Shown in pieces: positions 19,977-28,361 of a stretch of 64,000 nucleotides of DNA (position 1 is its first letter; each line of letters begins with the position of its first letter). A program made the translations under genes and the position numbers. Source of the stretch: Lutibacter sp. (lineage in GTDB: Bacteria > Bacteroidota > Bacteroidia > Flavobacteriales > Flavobacteriaceae). The stretch is from positions 1-64,000 of the forward strand of contig NZ_JAEINV010000013.1 in assembly GCF_016342705.1 (NCBI RefSeq), in the 5' to 3' direction. Below the pieces are notes generated by a model. It had not been told where the DNA came from and ran no database searches. It saw only the letters and a program-made list of their open reading frames with translations.

Positions 19977-21164
19977 CTAGTCTAACATTTCTGTTACCTG
20001 ACCCGCTCCAACTGTTCTACCACCTTCACGGATTGCAAAACGTAAACCAACGTTTAATGCAATTTTTTGGTGTAATTCCACATTAATTGTCAAGTTATCA
20101 CCTGGCATTACCATCTCAACACCTTCTGGCAACATAATTGTTCCTGTAACGTCAGTTGTACGAACGTAGAATTGTGGACGATAATTATTATGGAATGGAG
20201 TATGACGTCCACCTTCTTCTTTTTTAAGGATATAAACCTCAGCTTTAAATTTAGCGTGTGGAGTTACAGAACCTTTTTTACAGATTACCATACCTCTTTT
20301 TATATCTTCTTTTGCAATACCTCTTAATAAAAGACCTACGTTATCTCCAGCTTCACCTCTATCTAATATTTTACGGAACATTTCAACACCAGTAATAGTA
20401 GATGCTAACTTTTCAGCTCCCATACCAATGATGTCAACAACATCTCCAGTGTTAGCAACACCAGTTTCAATACGACCTGTTGCAACAGTACCACGACCAG
20501 TAATTGAGAATACATCTTCAACTGGCATTAAGAAATCCTTATCAACATCACGCTTTGGCAACTCAATCCAAGTATCCACAGCATCCATTAATTCCATAAT
20601 TTTCTCCATCCACTTTGGTTCTTTATTTAAACCACCTAAAGCAGATCCTAAAATCACAGGAGTGTTATCACCATCATACTCATAGAATGATAATAAATCT
20701 CTAATTTCCATCTCAACTAATTCTAATAATTCTTCATCATCAACCATATCCACTTTATTCATGAATACAACTAATCTTGGAATACCTACCTGACGACCCA
20801 ATAAGATGTGCTCTCTTGTTTGAGGCATTGGACCATCTGTTGCAGCTACAACGATGATTGCTCCATCCATTTGCGCAGCACCAGTTACCATGTTCTTAAC
20901 GTAATCCGCGTGACCTGGACAGTCAACGTGAGCGTAATGACGATTAGCAGTTTGATATTCTACGTGTGCAGTATTAATTGTAATACCTCTTTCCTTTTCT
21001 TCAGGTGCATTATCGATTTGATCGAAATTCATTATCTTAGAAAGTCCCTTTTCTGCCAATACAACAGTAATAGCAGCTGTTAGGGTTGTTTTACCGTGGT
21101 CAACGTGTCCAATAGTACCAATGTTTAAATGCGGTTTTGAACGATCGAAGGTTTCTTTTGCCAT
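19977..21164 (-). CDS. tuf: Elongation factor Tu
   Basis: A 395-residue GTPase that brings aminoacyl-tRNA to the ribosome. GTP-binding motifs [16 protein letters not shown] and NKVDMVD are intact, followed by domains 2 and 3 ([29 protein letters not shown]). It lies after a four-tRNA cluster in the classical order, with which it probably forms one transcript. Confidence 0.99.
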   Translation of the reverse strand: MAKETFDRSKPHLNIGTIGHVDHGKTTLTAAITVVLAEKGLSKIMNFDQIDNAPEEKERGITINTAHVEYQTANRHYAHVDCPGHADYVKNMVTGAAQMDGAIIVVAATDGPMPQTREHILLGRQVGIPRLVVFMNKVDMVDDEELLELVEMEIRDLLSFYEYDGDNTPVILGSALGGLNKEPKWMEKIMELMDAVDTWIELPKRDVDKDFLMPVEDVFSITGRGTVATGRIETGVANTGDVVDIIGMGAEKLASTITGVEMFRKILDRGEAGDNVGLLLRGIAKEDIKRGMVICKKGSVTPHAKFKAEVYILKKEEGGRHTPFHNNYRPQFYVRTTDVTGTIMLPEGVEMVMPGDNLTINVELHQKIALNVGLRFAIREGGRTVGAGQVTEMLD

Positions 21165-21221
21165 GATTATTTAATTTTTAAATCTTAGTTATATATAGTG
21201 TTAATTTCAATTCTACTTTTG

Positions 21222-21293
<72 letters not shown>

Positions 21294-21303
21294 CAAAAAA
21301 AAG

Positions 21304-21376
21304 AGCGAGAGACCGGGCTCGAACCGGCGACAGTCAGCTTGGAAGGCTGAAGCTCTACCAACTGAGCTACTCTCGC
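21304..21376 (-). tRNA. tRNA-Gly (anticodon TCC)
   Basis: A 73-nt cloverleaf with acceptor arms GCGAGAG/CTCTCGC, anticodon stem TCAGC/GCTGA and loop CTTCCAA. Only 10 bases separate it from tRNA-Thr(GGT). Confidence 0.96.
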
Positions 21377-21426
21377 AATATTTTTTTTTCAATTCCATAT
21401 TAATTCATATCTCTATAAATTAATTG

Positions 21427-21507
<81 letters not shown>

Positions 21508-21526
21508 ATTCTTTTTCAAAGACCTG

Positions 21527-21600
21527 AGCCGATAGAGGGACTCGAACCCACGACCTGCTGATTACAAATCAGCTGCTCTAGCCAGCTGAGCTACATCGGC
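21527..21600 (-). tRNA. tRNA-Thr (anticodon TGT)
   Basis: A 74-nt cloverleaf with acceptor arms GCCGATG/TATCGGC, anticodon stem GCTGA/TCAGC and loop TTTGTAA. It is the first tRNA of the Thr-Tyr-Gly-Thr-tuf cluster, about 35 bases after the predicted transcription start. Confidence 0.96.
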
Positions 21601-21618
21601 ATTTTACTCCATAAAAGA

Positions 21619-21640
21619 AGTCCGCTATTTCTAACGGACT
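21619..21640 (-). terminator. Probable hpf terminator at the tRNA operon start
   Basis: Arms AGTCCG/CGGACT, extended by GT and TA pairs, form a 9-bp stem followed on the transcript strand by TCTTTT. It would end the xerC-hpf transcript, but it also overlaps the predicted start of the tRNA-tuf transcript. Confidence 0.6.
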
Positions 21641-21641
21641 G

Positions 21642-21672
21642 CAAATGTATTAAAGTTTTATATTTAAACAAA
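21642..21672 (-). promoter_or_regulatory. Promoter of the tRNA-tuf operon
   Basis: On the minus strand TTTG (21669-21672) and TACATTTG (21642-21649) are 19 bases apart, an excellent match to the Bacteroidota -33/-7 consensus. The transcript would start near 21635 and run into tRNA-Thr(TGT). Confidence 0.75.
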
Positions 21673-21694
21673 ACTTTTCTAATTATTTTTTTAA

Positions 21695-21994
21695 TTATTT
21701 AACTTTTACTTTTTCTTTTACCTTTTCTAACGATCTTTTAAGAGAATCTATCGCTAACATAGTACCTTCTTCAAATGTCTTGCATTGTTTTTTTACAACA
21801 ATATCATTTCCAGGTACATTTAGCTTAATTTCAACCGTTTTATTTTCCTTTTCACTAGTTTGCTGTACTTTTAAATACACTTCAGAATCCACTATTTTAT
21901 CATAAAATTTTTCTAAACTATTTAGTTTTTTTTCTATAAATTCAATTAAACTTTTGTCTGCATTAAAATTAACCGATTGTACGTACACTTTCAT
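21695..21994 (-). CDS. hpf: Ribosome hibernation-promoting factor, short form
   Basis: A 99-residue RaiA/HPF-family protein (MKVYVQSVNFNADKSLIEFIEKKLNSLEKF) consisting of the single ribosome-binding domain without the dimerising C-terminal extension of long HPF. It binds the decoding region of idle ribosomes. It starts 6 bases after the XerC-type gene and is surely co-transcribed with it. Confidence 0.93.
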   Translation of the reverse strand: MKVYVQSVNFNADKSLIEFIEKKLNSLEKFYDKIVDSEVYLKVQQTSEKENKTVEIKLNVPGNDIVVKKQCKTFEEGTMLAIDSLKRSLEKVKEKVKVK

Positions 21995-22000
21995 AATAAA

Positions 22001-22888
22001 TTAGTTTTTATCGCTCCTTGGGTGAGCTTGATTATATATTTCCTTTAACTTACCCAAACTACTATGGGTGTAAACTTGAGTTGATGCTAAACTAGAATGC
22101 CCAAGCAATTCTTTAACAGAGTTTAAATCCGCTCCTTCATTTAATAAATGTGTTGCAAAAGAATGTCTTAAAATATGCGGGCTCTTTTTTTCTTTTGACG
22201 ACACACAACTAAAATAATTATTTATTATTCTATAAACAAGTGTATCATATAATTTTTTTCCTTGTTTGGTAATAAATAAATATGGTTCGTTGTTTACAAT
22301 TTCAGTTCTAATTTCAATATATTTTTTTAAAGATATTTGAACTGATTTTATTAACGGAATATACCTTTCTTTATTCCTTTTTCCTAACACTTTAACAGTT
22401 TCATTAACCATATCAATATCTGTTAATTTAATATTGACCAATTCTGCTCTTCTCATTCCAGTTGAGTAAAAAAGTTCAACAATTAATTTATTCCTAACCA
22501 ACTCAAAATCAAAACTATCTTCAACTAAATTTAACACCTCTTTAATTTCTTTTTCAGAAAATGGTATTTGAATTTTTTTTGAAATTTTTAGCGCTTTATG
22601 CTTTACCATAGGGCTAATTTCTATTTGTTTTGTTTTTTGAAGAAATTTATAGAATGATTTTAATGCAGAAAGTTTCCTGTTTATACTTCTATTAGAAATA
22701 TTTGAATTCACTAACCTAATAATCCAACTTCTAATTTGGGCATAATTAATATTTATAATATTACTTGAATCAAATTCAGTTAAACAAAATTCTTGAAAGG
22801 TGTTTAAATCATTTTTATAAGCTGTAACTGTATGTTGAGAATATTTTTTCTCTAAAGCTATATAATTTAAAAAAGAATTTATAGGCAT
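22001..22888 (-). CDS. XerC/D-type tyrosine recombinase
   Basis: A 295-residue integrase. The N-terminal SAM-like core-binding domain (about residues 1-90) is followed by the catalytic domain with Arg in STGMRRAEL, Lys in LGKRNKERYIP, HxxR in HILRHSFATHLL, His in LLGHSSLASTQVYTH, and the tyrosine in VYTH. The size and position (rpsU-xer-hpf) are those of the chromosomal dimer-resolution recombinase of Bacteroidota rather than a phage integrase. The start at 22888 places MPINSFLNYI at the N-terminus; an upstream in-frame ATG would begin inside the rpsU terminator. Confidence 0.9.
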   Translation of the reverse strand: MPINSFLNYIALEKKYSQHTVTAYKNDLNTFQEFCLTEFDSSNIININYAQIRSWIIRLVNSNISNRSINRKLSALKSFYKFLQKTKQIEISPMVKHKALKISKKIQIPFSEKEIKEVLNLVEDSFDFELVRNKLIVELFYSTGMRRAELVNIKLTDIDMVNETVKVLGKRNKERYIPLIKSVQISLKKYIEIRTEIVNNEPYLFITKQGKKLYDTLVYRIINNYFSCVSSKEKKSPHILRHSFATHLLNEGADLNSVKELLGHSSLASTQVYTHSSLGKLKEIYNQAHPRSDKN

Positions 22889-22943
22889 AAAAAAACCGTT
22901 AGTACACAAATTTACGAATTGTAATTTGTATTAACTAACGGTT
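22889..22943 (-). terminator. rpsU terminator containing the xer promoter
   Basis: Arms AACCGTTAGT/ACTAACGGTT (22894-22903 with 22934-22943) plus inner arms ACAAATT/AATTTGT form a long hairpin followed on the minus strand by T7 (22889-22895). The T run ends directly at the ATG of the recombinase gene. Inside the hairpin, TAAATTTG (22907-22914, minus strand) is a perfect -7 element, so the next gene's promoter is folded into this terminator. Confidence 0.75.
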
Positions 22944-22963
22944 CTAATTTTATTAACTAAAAA

Positions 22964-23161
22964 TTAAGCTTGCTCTTCTGCAGTTCTCAATTTTTGTACA
23001 TAATTAGCTTTAATGTTTTGAGCGCGTTTTACAACTGAAGGTTTATTGAATTGTTTACGATTACGTAAATTTTTCATAGTTTTCGTACGATCAAATTTTC
23101 TCTTATAACGCTTTAAGGCTCTATCGATATTTTCTCCGTCTTTTACTGGTATGATTAACAT
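22964..23161 (-). CDS. rpsU: 30S ribosomal protein bS21
   Basis: A 65-residue basic protein (MLIIPVKDGENIDRALKRYKRKFDRTKTMKNL is its conserved N-terminal half, read in two parts: ...GENIDRALKRYKRKFDR, and TKTMKNLRNRKQFNKP). In Bacteroidota bS21 takes part in hiding the anti-Shine-Dalgarno end of 16S rRNA. The gene is preceded by a near-perfect Shine-Dalgarno sequence, which is exceptional in this phylum and points to autoregulation. Confidence 0.96.
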   Translation of the reverse strand: MLIIPVKDGENIDRALKRYKRKFDRTKTMKNLRNRKQFNKPSVVKRAQNIKANYVQKLRTAEEQA

Positions 23162-23168
23162 ATTTTGG

Positions 23169-23178
23169 CACCTCCTTT
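23169..23178 (-). promoter_or_regulatory. Strong Shine-Dalgarno sequence of rpsU
   Basis: On the minus strand AAAGGAGGTG stands about 7 bases before the rpsU ATG. It matches the 16S anti-Shine-Dalgarno sequence almost completely, while neighbouring genes have no such site. Published work on Flavobacterium johnsoniae connects this feature with bS21 autoregulation. Confidence 0.85.
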
Positions 23179-23207
23179 CAAGTTGTTCTATTTTAAATTT
23201 TGGATTG

Positions 23208-23237
23208 CAAATATACTATTAAATTTCAAAATCCAAA
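23208..23237 (-). promoter_or_regulatory. rpsU promoter
   Basis: TTTG (23234-23237) and TATATTTG (23208-23215), read on the minus strand, are 18 bases apart and match the -33/-7 consensus. Predicted transcription start is near 23201, giving a leader of about 40 bases that contains the strong Shine-Dalgarno site. Confidence 0.7.
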
Positions 23238-23252
23238 CAATTAAGTAATTAT

Positions 23253-24422
23253 TTATTCAGTAATTGGTTTGTATTCTTTTTTATCAATAATAATTTTTGC
23301 AATTATCTCTCTCAAAATCTCTGAAGTTCCCCCGCCAATTGGACCTAATCTGCTATCTCTAAACAAACGCGCCATTGGATATTCTTCCATATAACCGTAA
23401 CCACCAAGCAACTGTAAACATTGGTAAATTACTTCATCTGCAATTTTTGTAGCTACTAATTTAGACATTGTTGCTTCTTTTACAACATATTCGCCCTTAT
23501 TTAATCTATATATAACAGAGTAATTAAATTCTTTACACATTTCAACCTCACTAGACATATCTGCTACTTTATGGCGTAATGCTTGAAATTTATCTATTGT
23601 TTTTCCAAAAGCAGTTCTTTCTGACATATACTGGATGGCATATTCTAAAGCAAACTCAGCTCTAGCATGTGCATTTATTCCCATAACAATACGCTCTAAT
23701 GCAAAGTGCTGCATAATATATGGAAAACCCTTTCCTTCTTCACCCAATAAATTTTCACTTGGAACAATTACATTATCAAAAGCAATTTCAGCTGTATCAG
23801 AGGCTTTCCAACCTAACTTTTCAAGATTTGTTGATGAAATTCCTATTGTCTCCCTATCAACTACAAAAATGCTCATTCCCTTATTTCCCAAATCAGCATT
23901 TGTTTTTGCAGAAACCACTAAATAATCTGAATAAACCCCATTAGTTATAAATGTTTTAGATCCATTTATAACATATGAATCTCCATTTCTTACCGCCGTG
24001 GTGCGCATTCCTGCAACATCAGAACCTCCAAATGGCTCAGTTATACATAAGCATCCAACTTTTTCACCGTGAATACTTGGGGTTAAGTATTTCTCTTTTA
24101 TAAACTGACTTCCTTCTTTTTCAAGATGTGTCATTGCTAAATACACATGTGCCCACATTGCAGCTGCAAATCCACCAGAATTAACTTTTTGTAATTCTTC
24201 TAAAAAAATAGTTGTATAAAATAAGTCTAAATTTAAACCTCCATATTCTTCTGGATAGTTTAAACCAAAATAGCCCATTTCTCCAAACTTCTTCCATATT
24301 TCTTTATCTACAAAACCTTGCTTCTCCCATTTATCAACATTAGGGACAACTTCTTTCTGTAAAAAATCTCTAAAACTTTGGCGAAACGCATTGTGTTCTT
24401 CTGTAAAATACATGCTGCTCAT
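23253..24422 (-). CDS. Acyl-CoA dehydrogenase
   Basis: A 389-residue FAD enzyme that makes the alpha-beta double bond in acyl-CoA. N-terminal helical, middle beta (CITEPFGGSDVAGMRT, GSKTFITNG) and C-terminal helical domains are complete. The QLLGGYGYMEEYPMARLFRDSRL motif near the C-terminus carries the glutamate region of the short/medium-chain and isovaleryl groups. The acyl chain it prefers is not readable by eye. It follows the ComEA-like gene by 14 bases. Confidence 0.92.
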   Translation of the reverse strand: MSSMYFTEEHNAFRQSFRDFLQKEVVPNVDKWEKQGFVDKEIWKKFGEMGYFGLNYPEEYGGLNLDLFYTTIFLEELQKVNSGGFAAAMWAHVYLAMTHLEKEGSQFIKEKYLTPSIHGEKVGCLCITEPFGGSDVAGMRTTAVRNGDSYVINGSKTFITNGVYSDYLVVSAKTNADLGNKGMSIFVVDRETIGISSTNLEKLGWKASDTAEIAFDNVIVPSENLLGEEGKGFPYIMQHFALERIVMGINAHARAEFALEYAIQYMSERTAFGKTIDKFQALRHKVADMSSEVEMCKEFNYSVIYRLNKGEYVVKEATMSKLVATKIADEVIYQCLQLLGGYGYMEEYPMARLFRDSRLGPIGGGTSEILREIIAKIIIDKKEYKPITE

Positions 24423-24436
24423 TTAGGCTTACTTTA

Positions 24437-25309
24437 TTATTTAGCTTGCAAATATAGGGCTATTCTATTAAATTTTTCTAAAGGAAAGTCATCAATTTTT
24501 TTCAATTCTTCAATCGACTGAATTTCAGCCACTTCATCTCTATATTGAAAAATCTTTTTTGTTAATTCATAATCTAAATAAGGAATAGATAACACCTCTT
24601 TAAAAGTAGCTTTATTTACATTTATTTTATTGATTACCGGCTTTTTAAGAACTTTAAAATTTACCAATACTTTATCTGCTACTTCTTTCTCTAAATACCA
24701 AACTTCAAATAACTGATCATCAAAAGTAAATCCTTGTAATTTTGTTCTGTAACTAATAATTCTTTGGCCTAATTTATCTCCTATTCCATTAATACATTTT
24801 AATTCCTCAAGTGTTGCAGTATTAATATCTTTAATTATTGCAGAAGATTTTGTTTCTGAAATAATTTTCTTACTTGCGTTTTTAGCAGCAGTAGTAACCC
24901 ATTGAGGAAATTTAAAATATGGGGAAATAATATTGAGCAAACTATCATTAACTCCTGTTACTTGTTGAAATTGTTTTGTAGAATTTATAAACGTACCCGA
25001 TTTTCTAAATTCTAATAATTTATCTATTTCTGCAACACTCATTCCTAACTGATACCCTTTATAATCGGTTATATAATTTGGGTTAAAAGGATAAATTTTA
25101 GGTTTACTATTTTCAATTTTAATTTCTTGCAATGAATCAACTTCTTTTAAAAACGAAGTCATTTCATTTGAATAATCTTTTGATTCATTTTTAGGTGAAA
25201 AATCAATAAAAAAATAGGCTATTTGAAATGCTACAATTAAAAATAATAAAAAGAAAATCCCATTTCGTTGCCGTTTATTGTAACTGAAATGGGATTTAAA
25301 TATGTTCAT
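24437..25309 (-). CDS. ComEA-like helix-hairpin-helix membrane protein
   Basis: A 290-residue protein with one N-terminal membrane helix (about residues 16-34, GIFFLLFLIVAFQIAYFFI) and two helix-hairpin-helix units: INTATLEELKCINGIGDKLGQRIISYR (in two parts, about 160-190) and INVNKATFKEVLSIPYLD (about 228-290). In ComEA these motifs bind DNA outside the cell membrane for uptake. A role in competence is possible but unproven here. It is between an AGCS symporter (10 bases) and acyl-CoA dehydrogenase (14 bases). Confidence 0.82.
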   Translation of the reverse strand: MNIFKSHFSYNKRQRNGIFFLLFLIVAFQIAYFFIDFSPKNESKDYSNEMTSFLKEVDSLQEIKIENSKPKIYPFNPNYITDYKGYQLGMSVAEIDKLLEFRKSGTFINSTKQFQQVTGVNDSLLNIISPYFKFPQWVTTAAKNASKKIISETKSSAIIKDINTATLEELKCINGIGDKLGQRIISYRTKLQGFTFDDQLFEVWYLEKEVADKVLVNFKVLKKPVINKINVNKATFKEVLSIPYLDYELTKKIFQYRDEVAEIQSIEELKKIDDFPLEKFNRIALYLQAK

Positions 25310-25319
25310 TATAAAAATT

Positions 25320-26924
25320 CTATTTTATTAAAGTCAATTTTATTTTAATTGCTTTCAAGTATTTAATTAATTCAGTTCTAACAATTGGAAATAAAAATAA
25401 TAAACCAATCATATTTGGAAATACTAAAGCTAAAATCATTGCATCAGAAAAATCAAATACGGCTTTCATGGAAGCAGCTGCACCAATTACAATAAATGCA
25501 ATAAATAATAATTTATAAGTTATATCTGCCAATTTGCTTCTTCCGAATAAGAATTTCCACGATTGCAATCCGTAATAAGACCAAGAAATCATTGTTGAAA
25601 TTGCAAATAGTACAACAGCCAAAGTTAATACATAGGGAAACCAAGGTATTACAGCTTCAAAAGCCATAGATGTTAAATTAACACCACCAACCGCAACGCC
25701 ATCAATTATTACAGAACCTGCTCCATCACCACCATAAACAAATAATCCATCGCTATTATAAAAAATAATTACCAAAGCGGTCATTGTACAAATTACTACT
25801 GTATCAATAAATGGTTCTAGTAGAGATACAATTCCTTCAGATGCTGGATATCTAGTTTTTACTGCTGAATGTGCAATTGCAGCTGAACCAGCACCTGCTT
25901 CGTTAGAAAAAACGGCTCGTCTAAATCCTGTTATTAAAACCCCAAAGAAACCTCCCAAACCAGCACTTGGACTAAATGCTTCTCTAAAAATTAATGCAAT
26001 AGCATCATCAATATATCTCCAATGTGCAAACATTACAATTAAACAAGCAAGTATATAAATTACAGCCATAAATGGCACAATTTTTTCTGTAACAGAAGCG
26101 ATCCTTTTAATACCTCCAATAATTACAAAACCAACAATTATAGCTATTCCAACACCTATAATGGTTCCACTATAACCGCCATGCATACCTAACATCCCTG
26201 CTATTTGTTCAGCTGCTTGATTTGATTGCACAGCATTTCCTCCTCCAAAAGATGCTCCAACACATAAAATTGCAAAAAGAACCGCCAACACCTTTCCTAG
26301 TTTTACATAACCTCTTTCCGCCATTCCCTTTTTTAGGTAATACATTGGACCTCCATAAACCGTTCCATCAGGACCAACATCTCTATATTTCACTCCTAAG
26401 GTACATTCCACAAATTTAGTTGACATACTTAATAAACCTGCTACAACCATCCAAAATGTAGCTCCAGGTCCTCCAACTGAAATTGCTAAAGCAACACCTG
26501 CTATATTTCCCAAACCTACAGTACCCGAAACGGCTGTAGCTAACGCTTGAAAATGGCTAACTTCACCTTCCTGGCTTTCATCTCTTATTGTATCTACAAT
26601 GTCTCCATCAACAATATTAACTTCAGCCTTTTCAACACCGTGACTTTCAACTGCATCGTGTTTTCCTCTTACTACATTTATTGCAAGGGTAAAACGTCTT
26701 AAATTTATAAACTTAAAATATACTGTGAAAAATACCGCTCCTAAAACCAATAGTATTACAACTAACGGAACTCCGGTTCCCGGAACAATCCAAAAAACTA
26801 TGCCCTCCCATTTTGCCGTAATTGGTTCAAACCAATCATTAATTCTTTCATCTAAACCTTTTTCTTGTGCATTTGAGGCGAATGTTACCAATAAAAGCAA
26901 CATTGACAGGAGTTTTTTATTCAT
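25320..26924 (-). CDS. Sodium/alanine symporter (AGCS family)
   Basis: A 534-residue transporter with about ten membrane segments. AGCS signatures GTVGLGNIAGVALAISVGGPG, GGPMYYLKKGM and FSNEAGAGSAAIAHSA are clear, so it moves alanine or glycine with sodium. Unusually it begins with a signal-peptide-like stretch (MNKKLLSMLLLLVTFASNAQ) before the first true membrane helix, and has an acidic insert of about 30 residues ahead of the GLGNIAG core. I chose the start at 26924 because it gives this N-terminus directly; an earlier in-frame ATG adds 13 residues. Confidence 0.93.
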   Translation of the reverse strand: MNKKLLSMLLLLVTFASNAQEKGLDERINDWFEPITAKWEGIVFWIVPGTGVPLVVILLVLGAVFFTVYFKFINLRRFTLAINVVRGKHDAVESHGVEKAEVNIVDGDIVDTIRDESQEGEVSHFQALATAVSGTVGLGNIAGVALAISVGGPGATFWMVVAGLLSMSTKFVECTLGVKYRDVGPDGTVYGGPMYYLKKGMAERGYVKLGKVLAVLFAILCVGASFGGGNAVQSNQAAEQIAGMLGMHGGYSGTIIGVGIAIIVGFVIIGGIKRIASVTEKIVPFMAVIYILACLIVMFAHWRYIDDAIALIFREAFSPSAGLGGFFGVLITGFRRAVFSNEAGAGSAAIAHSAVKTRYPASEGIVSLLEPFIDTVVICTMTALVIIFYNSDGLFVYGGDGAGSVIIDGVAVGGVNLTSMAFEAVIPWFPYVLTLAVVLFAISTMISWSYYGLQSWKFLFGRSKLADITYKLLFIAFIVIGAAASMKAVFDFSDAMILALVFPNMIGLLFLFPIVRTELIKYLKAIKIKLTLIK

Positions 26925-27028
26925 AATTTTAAATTTGTTTGAAAAGTGTACGCAATATGGCAAAAAAATGAAGTTGGAGCAAATAAATAAATAACTAAAT
27001 GATAAAAATGTTGGTTTTTAATCAATTT

Positions 27029-28024
27029 TTAAAAATGTTCGCGTAATTTTAGTATTTGATCTTTGTTTCCTAGTACAATTAAATGAGTATCTTTTTCTAA
27101 TTTTGTTTTTGAATCTGGATTTATTAAATATTCACCTTCCTTAGTTTTAAAACCAATAACATTACATCCTGTTTTTTTGCGTAAATCCATATCTAAAATT
27201 GTTTTTGATAAGTACTCATCAGGAAGTGAGTTTACAGAAATCTCTTCTAAATTAGCATTGGTAGTTCCAGCAATGGTAAGCCTATCAACAAATTCAACTA
27301 AATCAGGTGTAACAACTAAGGACGCCATATGAGCTCCACCCAATTTATCTGGCATAATAACATTGGTGGCTCCAGCAAATTTTAATTTTCCGTAGGAAGA
27401 TTCATTTGATGCTCTACTTATAATTGTAAAATCTTTATTGAATTGCCTTGCAGACAAAACAACAAATAAATTATCGGCATCTGATGGTAATGCTGTTATT
27501 AAACTCTTGGCTCTTTCCAAACCTAATTTCTTTAAATCATCATCATTCGTTGCATCCCCTTCAATATATAATATATTATCACGTTCTAAATCTGCAATTT
27601 CATCTTTTCGCTTTTCAATAACTATACAAGGCTGATTAAATTGTTTTAATTTAGCAACGGCTTGTTTCCCATTTCGTCCATAACCACATACCACTGTATG
27701 ATTTTTTAAACTTTGAATTTCTTGTTGCACCTTTTTTATTTTTAAAATTTGAAAAATGTTTCTATTTGCAAAATATTCTGTTAACGCTGTAACAGAGTAA
27801 CCGTAAACTATGATACTAAATATGATTAAAAAAACTGTAAATAATTTTTCGGTTTGATTTAATTCGTGAAGTGTACCAAATCCAACGGTAGACATGGTAA
27901 TTATGGTCATATACAACGAATCAACAAAAGATTCATTTGAAATAAACATAAAACCACCAATTCCAATAACTAAAACTGTTGTTAAAAGAACACTTGAAAT
28001 ATATAATTTAGATTTTGCTACCAT
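27029..28024 (-). CDS. Two-TM potassium channel with RCK (TrkA) domains
   Basis: A 331-residue protein: two membrane helices (about 9-28 and 61-82) around a pore loop with the K+ selectivity filter TVGFG (46-50), then a TrkA-N/RCK domain (VVCGYGRNGKQAVAKL, about 113-230) that binds NAD or another nucleotide and a TrkA-C domain (about 245-331). It is a ligand-gated K+ channel of the MthK type. It lies 3 bases after the small PspC-domain gene, with which it forms an operon. Confidence 0.93.
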   Translation of the reverse strand: MVAKSKLYISSVLLTTVLVIGIGGFMFISNESFVDSLYMTIITMSTVGFGTLHELNQTEKLFTVFLIIFSIIVYGYSVTALTEYFANRNIFQILKIKKVQQEIQSLKNHTVVCGYGRNGKQAVAKLKQFNQPCIVIEKRKDEIADLERDNILYIEGDATNDDDLKKLGLERAKSLITALPSDADNLFVVLSARQFNKDFTIISRASNESSYGKLKFAGATNVIMPDKLGGAHMASLVVTPDLVEFVDRLTIAGTTNANLEEISVNSLPDEYLSKTILDMDLRKKTGCNVIGFKTKEGEYLINPDSKTKLEKDTHLIVLGNKDQILKLREHF

Positions 28025-28027
28025 AAA

Positions 28028-28255
28028 TTATAAATCAAAAACTGAACTTCTTTTGGTGTAAATCATATCTTTTAATCGCAATAAAAAAGCCAATGTTAAA
28101 TAAATTCCGAATGAAAAGCCTAAGGTTACAAATGAAATATAAATAAAAAACAAGCGCACATTTGAAACGCTAATTCCCAGTCTATCTGCAAATCTGGAAG
28201 ATACTGCAAAACCGTGTTTTTCAAAAAAATGTCTTAAGGAGTGAATCCAATTCAT
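28028..28255 (-). CDS. PspC-domain small membrane protein
   Basis: A 75-residue protein with the PspC pattern (FEKHGFAVSSRFADRLGISVSNVRLFFIY) and two hydrophobic segments (about 34-63). PspC proteins sense envelope stress in Proteobacteria; free-standing forms in Bacteroidota have no fixed role. It is the first gene of the pair with the K+ channel. Confidence 0.8.
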   Translation of the reverse strand: MNWIHSLRHFFEKHGFAVSSRFADRLGISVSNVRLFFIYISFVTLGFSFGIYLTLAFLLRLKDMIYTKRSSVFDL

Positions 28256-28334
28256 TAGCTAAAATATTTCAACGCAATATACTAATTTTCAAAATAAGAT
28301 ATTGAACTACAGTTAAATTGTGATTACATTTTTT

Positions 28335-28342
28335 TAACTTTG
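28335..28342 (+). promoter_or_regulatory. uvrA -7 promoter element
   Basis: TAACTTTG is a full match to TAnnTTTG, 20 bases ahead of the uvrA ATG. The -33 region (AGTT at 28311-28314) is weak. Confidence 0.5.
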
Positions 28343-28361
28343 CAACTTTCCAAATTTTCTT

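Noticed and set aside
22001-22888. Integrase as mark of a prophage or genomic island
   Set aside because: Size, neighbours (rpsU, hpf) and lack of phage genes or attachment repeats fit a housekeeping XerC-type protein.
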